Source: Symsagittifera roscoffensis (lineage: Eukaryota; Xenacoelomorpha; Acoela; Convolutidae). From it: DNA of 64,000 nt. Position 1 is the first letter of the stretch; each line of letters begins with the position of its first letter. Below, in pieces: positions 54,489-64,000 of the stretch. The notes beneath the pieces are model-generated. The model did no database searches. It was not told where the DNA came from and was given only the letters and a program-made list of their open reading frames with translations. The stretch spans positions 42,484,759 to 42,548,758 of the forward strand of contig NC_087063.1 in NCBI RefSeq assembly GCF_963678635.1. Direction: 5' to 3'. The position numbers were made by a program, and so were the translations under genes.

Positions 54489-54555
54489 ACCCTCCTTTGC
54501 ACCAAAAAATCCGAATTAAGACCCTTAACTCGGAAATTTGTAATCGATGGAGGGT
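54489..54555 (-). repeat. 67-bp leader module 1
   Basis: Ends ACCCTCC and GGAGGGT. The centre is a hairpin TCCGA-A-TTAAG-ACC-CTTAA-C-TCGGA, symmetric about position 34 of 67. It is nearly the same as the element A module at 15,664. Confidence 0.65.
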
Positions 54556-54714
54556 ACAATCGGACCGCGCCAATCGTGCCCCCCACCACTTAAGTTTTAA
54601 TGAAATAGTACCCGAACGATACTAAAATTGCTTCAACGATACCCAACAGTCGTTGCGGATGTTGTCCTTGATGTCCCTGTTGAGTCTGGAACACGTCGGT
54701 CAGCTTGCCACTCT

Positions 54715-54781
54715 ACCCTCCGGTCACCGGCAAAATCACCATTAACGTGCTTAAACACTCAAATTACACTCGAGGGAGGGT
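54715..54781 (-). repeat. 67-bp leader module 2
   Basis: Ends ACCCTCC and GGAGGGT, 67 bp, with TTAA at positions 28-31 and 37-40 as in module 1. It also has a CCGG-TCA-CCGG hairpin at positions 6-16. Confidence 0.6.
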
Positions 54782-55088
54782 ATCCAACCCTTCACCAAAA
54801 CACACAATCTTTCTATCAGAAACGATATAAATCGATCTGAAACAACAACAAATAGGAAGGTCAGATCACATCTCGTCCGGAAATAACATATAAACTGTCA
54901 CTTTATGTTTTTTACTGTTTTTGGTCTTTTTTGGATTTTTTACTGTTTTTTGTACTTTTTTTATTTTCAAATAAATTTATTTTTGGCTTTTTCTTGGTTA
55001 TACACTATTTTTGTTTGGTTTTACGCTTTCTCTTTAATTGTTTTTGGTCCTGGGACCTCAGGACAAGCGGGCTCTAGATTTCCCACCT

Positions 55089-55155
55089 AACCCTCCGGCC
55101 CCCGGAATTTTCGGTGTTAACTAAGTTAAAAAGCTAAATTGCACTAGACGGAGGG
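55089..55155 (-). repeat. 67-bp leader module 3
   Basis: Ends ACCCTCC and GGAGGGT, 67 bp, with TTAAC-TAA-GTTAA at positions 28-40 and a CCGG-CCC-CCGG hairpin at 6-16, shared in form with module 2. Confidence 0.6.
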
Positions 55156-55159
55156 TACG

Positions 55160-55226
55160 CACCTTCCCCCTAGTACAATAACGGTCATTAAGGCCTCTAA
55201 CTCGGGCATACGCCCGGAGCGGAGGG
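55160..55226 (-). repeat. 67-bp leader module 4
   Basis: Ends ACCTTCC and GGAGGGT, 67 bp, starting only 4 bp after module 3. TTAAG and CTAA lie at the usual central positions. A CGGGC-ATAC-GCCCG hairpin lies at positions 43-56. Confidence 0.55.
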
Positions 55227-55275
55227 TACGTCGCTGAAACGCTTGCTGATCATGATGGTTTCATGCCTTTAACAG

Positions 55276-55293
55276 GCCCACCCAGGAGCGCCA
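55276..55293 (-). promoter_or_regulatory. Element C primer-binding site, tRNA-Asn
   Basis: The sense strand reads TGGCGCTCCTGGGTGGGC, 9 bp inside the 5' LTR. It is the exact complement of the last 18 nt of a tRNA ending GCCCACCCAGGAGCG-CCA, which fits the T arm and acceptor of eukaryotic tRNA-Asn(GTT); human tRNA-Asn ends GCCCACCCAGGGACG. This primes minus-strand cDNA. Confidence 0.85.
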
Positions 55294-55302
55294 TAAAAAC
55301 GT

Positions 55303-56160
55303 ATATCACACAGCGACGGAGCGTAGAAAAAGTACCTATTAACGACTGGCAGGCGTCAGTTACCTTAATTCTACTAGTTTTTTACCGTCTCGACCTTGCC
55401 AGTTGATTTTCTGGTCTGTCTAGGGCAAAGTAAAAAGTTACCATTTTTAGGCCATCAGTCAAACGACTTTTGATCAGCTTTCGTTTACATGCGAACACAA
55501 CCACATAGCTGAGTCTCGGATCCTCAGACTACGTGATTGTCATTAAAAACACGGCTCGAACAACCTATTTTAACATGTTTTTGTGTGACAGTTTTACATT
55601 AAATCCATTGGAGATGGATTGACCCTTTCCTTTTTCTAGCTACTCATGCTCTGAAATATTAAATAATAACGGTGTTAATTAAGATCTATGACATTATAGG
55701 AGCTATATAGTCAGTCTATACAGTCCCTTCTCATAGACAGTCTCTGGGGGGACCAAGCTTCCGCTCCCGTAATATTCTTGAGATAACACTCTTATCTCTT
55801 ATAATTCGTGTCCCGGGAGGGTTCCGTGGTATATTTCTTCCCCCACTGAAGCCTCCTTCTCCACAAATCTACGTCGCTAAGGTTCTTATCGTGTGTTATT
55901 GCCACGATAAGAGGCTTCGTAATTTTCTTGCTCGACTGTTCTTCACAATCTCTATCGTGGTTCTGATTTTCATCTTTTTTATTCAAAATGGCCGTCTTTT
56001 TTCTATTTCTCAGAAATGTTCTTCTTCCAATCGAAATTTTAAAAATAAAAATTCTAGAACATTCTGACCCTCCGTCGCAACACTTTTTTGTTCATAAGGC
56101 CTTTAGTCACTCTTTTTTATGTCGCCGGAAGGTTGTGCTGTGTCATCTGGCAGAATGGCA
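55303..56160 (-). repeat. Element C 5' LTR
   Basis: About 858 bp, collinear with the 3' LTR at 32,308-33,181, with about 6 single-base differences by eye. The outer end (56,160) abuts integrase sequence of element D. The inner boundary is approximate. Confidence 0.92.
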
Positions 56161-57915
56161 CACTTCCTGGAACACCCAGACGTAGTCGCCAACTGAGTAG
56201 GCTTTCGCATCGGCTGTCTTTTTATCAAACCTCATTTTTTGTCTAATTTGCGCCTGTTGCGTGTTCCTCCTGCATAAGTCATTGAGGTCCTGCTGTCTTC
56301 TAATAACATCCCGCACGTACGTTTGCGGTGCTGTTCTCCTCCTCTCATATTCAGGGTAGAAAAACGTCAACGGAAGCGCTTTTTTGTGACCCGTTAGCAT
56401 CATGTGCGGACTTATTCCCGTGGTGGAATGCTCCGTGCTGTTGTAAGCACCCATCACTTGCAGCAAGTGCTTGTCCCAGTCATCCATGGAACGCGAGCAA
56501 TAGACACTCAACATGGATACCAGTGTGCGATTTTGCCTCTCGACTAGGCCATTCGTTTGCGGGTGATAAGTTGTCGAGTGGGCCTGCGCTACCTGCAACC
56601 TTTTCATTAACTCCTTCGTGAGATCACCCACGAATGCTTTGCCATTGTCCGATTGGAACGTGATGGGGCAGCCATGCCTTGCTATCCACACATTTATCAA
56701 ATGATCGCATGTTTCTTCGGCCGATGCTGTCATGCAGGGTGCTGCCTCCGCATACTTCGTAAAATGGTCGATCATTGCCAGCACCTGGTTATAGCCCGTT
56801 GCTGTCATGCAGATTTTCTGACGATCAATTTGCACCACTTCGTTGAATCTCGACGACTCTATTGACTGTAGGGGGAACCTTAGTTTCCTGGGATCCTTCG
56901 CCTGCTGACATGACAGGCATGCGGCGATCCACTTCTCACAAGCCTTCTTCAATCCCGGCCATTCGAATCGTTTCTGTATTCTGTTGTACACTTTGTCCAC
57001 GCCTTGATGGCCCATCTGATCATGTGAGCGAAAGAGCAATTCGGTCTGGTACAACTGTGGTAACACTATTGAATTGTATTTATAAAGGACCTTGTCCTCC
57101 TCTTTACGTTTACAGGCTACGATTCCGTCCTTGTTCAGGTACAACAAGTCGTTTCTCTTCAGGTAGAATTGCTTCAAGATCTTGTAGCTGTCTTCTTCCA
57201 AGTCTCCCTTGTCAGGTGCTCCATTCTCGATCCATCTCTTCAGACTGCTCGTCATTCTATCATTTCGTTGAGCCCTTAGGAGATCCGACAGCCTGTACCT
57301 GGCTTTCAAATACGTCTTTACCACGTTCATTTGCCCACTCATTATTTCCGGAGCATGAGCATCGTCCATCAACTTGACACACCATATCTTTTTCAAAGGC
57401 GTCGCTTCCTGCACAGATGGTTCCAGATTGGTACGGACGACCGTACCATGTGGCAGCAATCTGGTTGGGCGTTTCGAAACTGCTATCATCTCGAGCTCGT
57501 CTGCGGCATTATCTACCACAGTGCCCTCTTCATCTGAGGTGTATCTATCCCTGTCTGGATCCTGATGCGTTTCTCGGTCCAGCCCGCGCTGCTTCCAGTC
57601 TACCAACAAGGAGTGGATTGCGATCTCTGACATATCGGAACTGGAAGTTGTTTCAGATGTGTTGTCCCAGGACTGGGGCCTCAAGTCAACACTTGAGCCG
57701 ACTGATTCCCCAACATCATATTCCAAGTTTTCTGAGATGTTTCTCGACTCCCCGGACAAAACTCTGTCCATTGGTCGCTTTGAATCCGACTCCCCGGACA
57801 AAATTCTGCCCCTAGGTGGTCTCTTCAACCTCTCCCCAGACAAGTCGTCCTGCACGGGCTCAAAGGTGTCTGACTCCTCAGACAAGTCGTCCTCGGGGGG
57901 CTCGAAGGTATCAGA
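56161..57915 (-). pseudogene. Element D: integrase region up to the insertion point
   Basis: Pre-integrase linker with the (L/M)SGE(S/R) repeats, HHCC zinc domain, DDE core with FQSDNGKAF and HSTTYHPQTN, and the start of the C-terminal module (KAYSVGDYVWVF). Element C lies directly to the left, and the rest of the module is found in B. Sequence nearly identical to the integrase of C. Confidence 0.9.
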
Positions 57916-59754
57916 CTACACGGACATTGTCTCGTCCCCGGACGAAAAATCTGGGCTCGGCTCGTAGTCTTCTTTTGCATCCGTGAAATGCACTCTCCTC
58001 GCGAAGCTAGATTTCGACTTGATCCTGACTTCCTCAGTGGCTTGGGTCTGATTCAGTGTCCCATATTCAGTGAACGAAGTTCTCAACAAGACCTCCTTCG
58101 GCTTCGAGCTCACCAGCTGGTTGACTATCGACCTGCAATCCCGTTCAACGCCTCGGCTGCGAATCGACACTGGCCTCTTCTCTGTTCTCTCAGTGACGGT
58201 CAACCGCTGCATGGTCTCCATCCACTCACGATCATCCCTATCCACTTCCCTGTCCAACAAGTCACGGAGCTTTCCCTCGACGTCCGGCACCACGTTCACC
58301 GTCCTGTTCAATAGAGCCATGCTGTTTATACCGAGCCTGGTAAGTTCTTGCTGTTCCAAATTGGATCGTACTAGCAGATCCAACGGAACGGGCTCGCCTC
58401 TGGCTAAAACCTTTATCTCCGCGGCCGTCTCCACTGGAAGGTCCGGGTGTCCGGGTATAGGATGCCCTGACTTATCTAACCACCTAGTAAGTGGCAGTTT
58501 GTCGTAGGTTTCCTTGTCCAGAAATGAAAACCCGTCTTTGATTTCCGATTGATTAGACTGCTTCTCCTCGAGGGGCTCATAGAATTCTGTCTTTTTACTG
58601 AGGCTGTCTGCGTTCTGGTGCTTGTCACGGGTACGGTGCTCTATGATCATGTGGTATCCATCCAGGCGGACGATCCAACGACCAATATAAGTTTGATCCA
58701 TCGAATAGGTTTTCAGCCAGGCAAGGGCACGATTATCCACACGCAACTTGAAGGGAGCACTCCCCAAGTAGGCCCTGTATTTTTTCACAAAAGTGATCAC
58801 CGCGAACATCTCCGCTTTCGGTGCGCCGTACTTCATCTCAGTATCACTCAGGACTTTACTCCCGTAGGCTATCGGACGAAGAACCGTCCTCCCGTTTCAC
58901 TCCTGCTCCTGGTGAAGTAAGCCCGATATCGCAACTACTGATGCATCCGTGTCCAGCACGAACATCCCCTTCTCTGTTGGCATGCCGAGGACCGGTGCCT
59001 CGCAAAGTTCACGTTTGATTTTCTCAAATGAAACTTGTGCCTCATCAGTCCAAGTGAATTTTTTGACCTTGTTTCTCATCAACCGCTGCATGGGGTATAT
59101 TTTGTCAGCGTACCCCTTAATGAACTCTCGATAATAATTAGCGAATCCCAAAAAAATCATCAGCTGTGTATCTGTTTTAGGTGCCTTCCAGGTCAGCACC
59201 GCTTCAACCGCTTCAGGATCTGGTCTCACTCCATGTTTATCCACCAGGCGGCCCAGCTACTTGATGGAATCTCTGAGGATTTCACACTTAGAGGATTTAC
59301 ATTTCAGACCCGCCTGCTTCATGCAAGAAAACACCTCCTCCAACCTCTCTATATGGTCTTCTAAGGTTGGTGTTGCAATCACGACATCATCGACATAACA
59401 CATGATGCGATTCCCGTATTTCTTAGTGACGCTCGTGAGTGCCTGGGCCATCAGTCGCTGGAATGTGGCCGTCGCGCTGCACAATCCGAACGGCATCCTC
59501 TTCCACTGGAATAATCCCAGCTCGCACGCGAAGCCTGTTTTTTCTCGATCTTGCTTTCGGAGTGGCACTTGCCAGAACGCAGAGCCCAAATCGAACGTCG
59601 TGAAGAACTTCGCGTCTCCCAGCTTGGATAGGCTCTCATCGATGGGGGGAATCGGGTATGCGTCCTTTATAGTCACTGCGTTCAGATAACGGAAATCACA
59701 ACAAAATCTGAGTTGCCCCCTTTCTTTTTTGCCATGACCACGCCACAAGCCCAA
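57916..59754 (-). pseudogene. Element D: RT and RNase H region
   Basis: RT with LGSAFWQVP, FGLCSATATF and YVDD (59,257-59,754), thumb and connection (58,897-59,244), and RNase H with GAPKAEMFAV, RVDNRALAW and DSLSKK. It leads into the integrase linker METMQRLTV (57,916-58,836). It follows element C closely. Confidence 0.9.
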
Positions 59755-61259
59755 GGGGACTTCGACGGCTCGATCATGTCGTACTCCATTAAAATCTCGA
59801 TTTCCTTCCTACACGCTTCTGACTTGTGAGGGGTCATCCTTCTCGCCCCTTCCCTATGAGGTACCGAGCCTTCTTCTATCTCAATCTCGTGTTCTACAAA
59901 ATTACAGCAACCTATGTCGGCCTTATGTTTCGAAAAAACGTCTGCGTTCCGACTTAGCACCGCTCTGAGCGAATCTAGTTCCTTGTCTGATATTTTACCC
60001 TTCAAATGTTCTATCTCAGATAGGACCGGTTTATTCGCTGCTAACTCTGTCTCTGTCGGCCTCTCAGGAAAGTTGGAACAACTAGACAGCCCATCATCTG
60101 TTTCCGACTTCATTGAAAACAATTTCCTAGAAGATTTCAATTCATTTACTCTCTTCATTATACATTCTTGGTTCGCATGCAATGGACATTTAGTTACATC
60201 AAACTTTTTCAAGTTCTCCACACTCTGAAAGTCTGTGTTCAGAGGCAAAGCATAGCCAAGTTTCTTTCCCCTCTGTATTGTCACTGTTGTTGCTTCTGTG
60301 TTCAACAACACACTCACACAGTGTCCGCTCTGAGTGAGTGAGAAGCTTCTTCCTAAAATAGCCGAGCTTTTACTATTTGGATTTGGTACCAGACACACCT
60401 GTCTGTCATTGCTGAGTTCATTCAAGTTCCTCATCCTAAACGTCGCAACTACGGCTTGGTTTGGTTTTAATCTAACTTTTCGATCCAGAAAAATCGGCAC
60501 CGTGGCTTGGTTAATTAAGATCTTATTAAGGGGTTTCTTTTCATACTTTCTCTCAGGATCCTTGATCCTAATCAAACCGTCATTGAGATCGATCGTGACA
60601 TCAAAGTTGCGTACTAAGTACCTTCCTAAGATGAACTGATCGGATTCGTCCAAATTCTCCACTACCAGGAAGCTCATCCAAAGATGTCTTCCTCCGAGCT
60701 GCAGTGAAATGATCGGGGTTCGTCCAGTCACATAGATCGCTCCCTGATTGGCAGCTGCCAACCTGATGTTTGTCGGTATGAGATCCGACCTCTCGAAACC
60801 CATGTCGGTCCAAGTTTTGACTGGCATGACATTAACCACTGCTCCCGTGTCTAGCAGTCCCTTTACTGAAAGTTGTCTGCCTTGCACGTCCAGCACGTGT
60901 GCGGCCAGATCGGCCTCGCAACCTATGTGCACCGCATCTTGTTCGAGCATGGCGTTGTTTCCGATTCGTCTAACCTTCAGCTCCTCTTGACCAATGTATA
61001 TCCGGCCAATCTGATCGTTCGCATCAGTTATGTGAGCTTTTGTGTAGACATTGATGCCATCCACATTCATTAGAATCGGGTATGGGCCATGGACATCGAT
61101 GTAATGTCCATCCACTTTCATCAGCCTCGGACCTCCTGTTGTTAGCAGCGCTCGCACTGCCCCGGAGTCCAATTTGGGATCTTTCTCCTTCAGGTAGTCG
61201 GCATAGATGTCCAGGTGGACTAGTGTAATCTCGGATGGTTCACTCAAGTTCTTGACCAC
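59682..61259 (-). pseudogene. Element D: protease and RT N-terminal region
   Basis: Contains the retropepsin motif LLDTGAVVNVMP, the SDQFILGR segment, and the linker with SKSSAILGRSFSLTQSG, up to the start of the RT fingers (EIEMLMEYDMIEPSKSPWACGVVMAKKKGG type). Matches C at nearly all positions. Confidence 0.88.
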
Positions 61260-61490
61260 CTGGTGCCCTGCGACTGAGATAATGGACCGAAAGTTCTCCC
61301 AGATATAACGTTCAGTTTTAGTCCCTGTTTCCTGGGTTCCTCTTTGTCTTCTATTTTTGCGTCGTATTACCCAGAATATTAAAACTTTCCCGAAGATCTG
61401 TGCTCTCCAGTTCCGACCTTACCCACTGCTCCACTTCTTTCGTGGCTAGCTCCTGTTTGACATTCTGCAACGCTTCCTTGCCGCCAGACC

Positions 61491-63969
61491 CTAATCCACC
61501 TTGAGTGGGCTAGCCGACTCTGCCTCCAGGTTCGAGGCTACCACCTCGTCAGGCAGTGGCTTTACCTTCTTAGTCGTAAAGGTGCTCGGTGTCGTCTCCT
61601 TTCTCCGAGACTCGGCCTCGTTCATCAGACGTGCTCGACTGGCCTTGACACCCGAAAGCGCCTCCTCGTGGCGGGGATGTTTCGCGTCCGCCACTGCATC
61701 CCAAAATTGAGTGCAATCCGATTTGAAGTGTCCCTCCAAATTACAGAAGAAACACCTCGGACCATATTTCATGATGAGCCCTTTGACGTACTCTTCGTGA
61801 TCCTCGTCGGTCGCGTCGACGTCATCGAGAAAGTAGCCTATTGCCTTCATGTTCTGTTTGTATGCAGAACACGCGGAAACTTGATGGTCCAACGAACCAC
61901 AATTCGCACACGACCTCCTCTTATCCATGTCATCGCGAGGTTTGTACCAACTGGAGTTCGCACCAGTGTTCGTCCCGCTGTAGTTACCATAATTGCTGTG
62001 CCGGTTTTGCGCCTTCGGTTTTATGAGTAAATACTCGCGTGACTTCATACGCAAATCATCGGGCGTGGGTACCTGGTCAAGTGACAGGGTGAAGTGTGTG
62101 GCCAACATCGTCTTCAACTCCTCACTCTTTACTCCGTCCATGAACTTCGAAGCTATCGCCAAGTTTCGCTCGGATATTCTCTCATCGGGATTGCATCTCC
62201 TCCTAAGCAATTCAAGGTCGTCCAAAAATTTGTCTATGGATTTGTCATCTCTTTGACGCCTCTTTTCGAACTTCACCATAGCCTGGTGCCCTTGTACTCC
62301 AGAGCCGAAACGATTGAGCAGGATGTCGAATATCTTGCGAGCGCTGTCTCTCTCATTGGCTCTTTTCGCCATTACACAATTTAGTGCAGTACCCTCCAGG
62401 TTGCTCGTTAGCGCGCTGCACTCTTGTTTCTTGGAGAGACTCTCTTCCTCAAAGTGTAACTTCATCACCTCTATCCAAGTATCAATGCAGCCGTCTGACT
62501 CGTCTTTGTATGACTTCGGCCTTTTCAGTGTCCTTCTTGACCTCTCTCCTCTCTCGGTTGACTTCGAGAGCTTAGTGATGAATGTCTCGAGAGATCTATT
62601 CAGATCTCAAACATCGAAGCATACATCGTCGTGTCCTGTGAGACTGTAGTCAGATCTGGCACTGAACTGACTTGTGGCACAGTTGGCAGCCTTGTCTCCG
62701 GAGTAGCATCTGCCTCCGGCGGGACTGGATTCGTCCAGCCAGGCCTCGACGGGGCTGCCCTTGGCCGCTCCCTAATCCTAGGTTCGTAGTTCGTTCACGA
62801 ACTTTGCTGGGCTCTGGCATAGCTGCCCGTACCATCTCCATCATTCGCATGGCGTGAGCGCTCCCTTGGGTTGGAACGCTCCTCCTAATTGCTCCCATTC
62901 AAGATCGCGTCAAGCTTCCGCATCATTAAGTCAGATTTGGCATCTAACCTTTTTTCCAGGCTAGTCATCGTGTGGGCGTAGGTACTATCATGATCGTTCA
63001 ACAATCGCTCGATCTCCCTCGTCATCCTAGCTTCTCTTTCCTGTGACTCCTTGTTTGCCTGTACCAGGCTCTCCGCCAGGCATTGATCGGTGTTGCGAAT
63101 CAATTGAGCCTGATCAACCCTCGCCTGCGACTTCACGTGCGTTAGTTCATCTGTCAGATTCTCTCGACCCTGGTGAGCTCTCTCGTCAACTTGATCTATT
63201 CTCTTAGTCATGTCCCTTCTCAGTTCATCATGACCATTCATTACGCCAGCGAACATGTCACTTATATCGCCAGTGGCCCCAAACGACGGGGTTAGTCCCA
63301 AAGAAGATGAGGTCAACTGCGGCTGCAGCCTGGTGCTTGATGACGCACCGCCTTTTTGCTTGCTCATCGACGTCATCAATCTGTCGAACGTTGATAACGC
63401 TCCCATCGTTATCCCATCTGACATGGGCCCGGTCGGCGAGGCGGACGACGCCTTCCTGCTCATGTCGTTCCTTGGGCACGGCGTGAAGTTCACATCCGGA
63501 TGGGTTATCTCCGGGTAGTCATAACTGGAAGATAAACCTTCAGTTCGTAGTGACGCCATGCGCTCATCGTACAAAGACTTCCAGCTCTTCTTGGCCTTCG
63601 AACCTAGTTGTTCTTCACTCGGGCTTATACTCGACATCATCGCGTTGTTGCTCTGCTTGGCCAGGGATGAGTGGGTATTAGCTGAATGTGATTTTTCTCT
63701 CCTCCACCTATGACTCTTGGTCTCCGATTCGGACACTCCCTTGAAAAACACTTCCTCTCGCGGCTCGACCTCGGAACGCTCTGAGGTCTCCTCGGTCCTC
63801 TCAACTTCTCCCGCTCGAGGTCCTCGCTCGGCTCAAAGTCGGGTCGAACGAGCGTCCGTTCCCCTTCGTCAAAGGGGTCTACAAGCGTTTCGCTCGCGGT
63901 TCCGGCCTCGGCGCTCCGCCCTTGATCGCCATCGAGGTTTTTCTCGCTCCTTAGTTTCATTTCGCTCAC
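61491..63969 (-). pseudogene. Element D: gag region
   Basis: Gag with the capsid-type domain (NRFGSGVQGHQAM, KFLDDLELLRRR), both CCHC knuckles (CANCGSLDHQVSAC and CFFCNLEGHFKSDC) at 61,491-62,468, and the N-terminal coiled coil and charged region at 62,885-63,969. It continues past the right edge. It follows element C with a few percent difference. Confidence 0.88.
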
Positions 63970-64000
63970 TGAAAGATCAGGTTGACCTTTAGTCGATTCG

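Larger units (their letters stand above)
52232..55275 (-). other. Element C: 3 kb 5' leader
   Basis: Long non-coding stretch between the primer site and gag, several times the usual leader length. It contains a tandem pair of structured units (52,601-52,935), a 30-bp tandem repeat (53,181-53,258), some twenty GGAGGGT or ACCCTCC motifs, and at least five 67-bp modules (54,012-55,226). I see nothing definite in 52,232-52,600 or in 53,340-54,000 except scattered GGAGGGT motifs and one close GGAGGGT/ACCCTCC pair near 53,655-53,690. Confidence 0.75.
32308..56160 (-). mobile_element. Element C: young, nearly whole 23.9 kb giant Ty3/Gypsy LTR retrotransposon
   Basis: Minus-strand element inserted into the integrase region of the older copy B/D. 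Parts from right to left: 5' LTR, PBS, 3 kb leader, gag-protease-RT-RNase H, integrase, macro tail, gap, third gene with SGNH domain and more blocks, 3' UTR, purine tract, 3' LTR. A plausible 5-bp target duplication flanks it (CCCTT at 32,303-32,307, CACTT at 56,161-56,165, one mismatch). The LTR pair differs at about 6 of 858 aligned bases, so the insertion is recent relative to A and B/D. It looks largely whole, with fewer than ten breaks. At nearly 24 kb it is several times the length of usual Ty3/Gypsy elements (about 5-8 kb). Confidence 0.93.
56161..64000 (-). mobile_element. Element D: 5' half of the older giant copy (continues element B)
   Basis: Minus-strand continuation of element B on the far side of element C. 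It holds the integrase up to the insertion point, RNase H, RT, protease and most of gag. It runs off the right edge before its leader and 5' LTR. It differs from C by a few percent and carries several breaks. B and D together form one copy because the integrase sequence stops on one side of C and resumes on the other. Confidence 0.9.

Overview
This window is animal-type repeat DNA with no host gene that I can recognise. The background is AT-rich, and almost all of the rest consists of three copies of one giant Ty3/Gypsy-type LTR retrotransposon family (Metaviridae, gene order protease-RT-RNase H-integrase), all on the minus strand. The primer-binding site matches the 3' end of a eukaryotic tRNA-Asn. 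Between two of the copies lie fossils of two other reverse-transcriptase elements of kinds common in invertebrates. I infer an invertebrate metazoan host, possibly a cnidarian; the phylum is a guess.

Layout. (1) 1 to about 17,190: element A, an old and heavily broken copy that runs off the left edge. Its 5' LTR is at about 16,435-17,190 and there is a 200-N assembly gap in its leader. (2) 17,190-22,023: spacer with a plus-strand RT fossil (17,420-19,203), a featureless AT-rich stretch, and a minus-strand CR1/jockey-like LINE remnant (about 21,050-21,930). (3) 22,024-32,307 (called B) and 56,161-64,000 (called D) are the two halves of one older copy. Its 3' LTR is at 22,024-22,906, and its 5' end lies beyond the right edge. 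(4) 32,308-56,160: element C, 23.85 kb, inserted into the integrase region of B/D. Its two LTRs differ at only about 6 of 858 positions by eye, so it is young. It looks close to whole, with fewer than ten breaks.

Parts of the element, 5' to 3': LTR, tRNA-Asn primer site, a 3 kb leader, Gag (coiled coil, capsid-like domain, two CCHC knuckles), protease, RT, RNase H, integrase (HHCC, DDE, GPF module), a C-terminal TARG1-like macro domain, a 430 bp AT-rich gap with a conserved splice-acceptor-like site, then about 8.7 kb of further coding sequence that begins with a coiled coil and a complete SGNH/GDSL hydrolase domain, a short 3' UTR, a purine tract and the 3' LTR. Nothing in the env position has a signal peptide or membrane span that I can see.

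The most interesting points are these. An ADP-ribose-type macro domain and an SGNH hydrolase sit in one giant retroelement and both are recognisable in all three copies. The leader holds a tandem pair of 150-nt structured RNA units whose stems covary and whose non-Watson-Crick pairs are G-U only on the element's sense strand. The leader also holds a set of 67-bp modules with fixed ends and fixed centre. B and C share blocks of near-perfect identity set in otherwise 5-8% diverged sequence.
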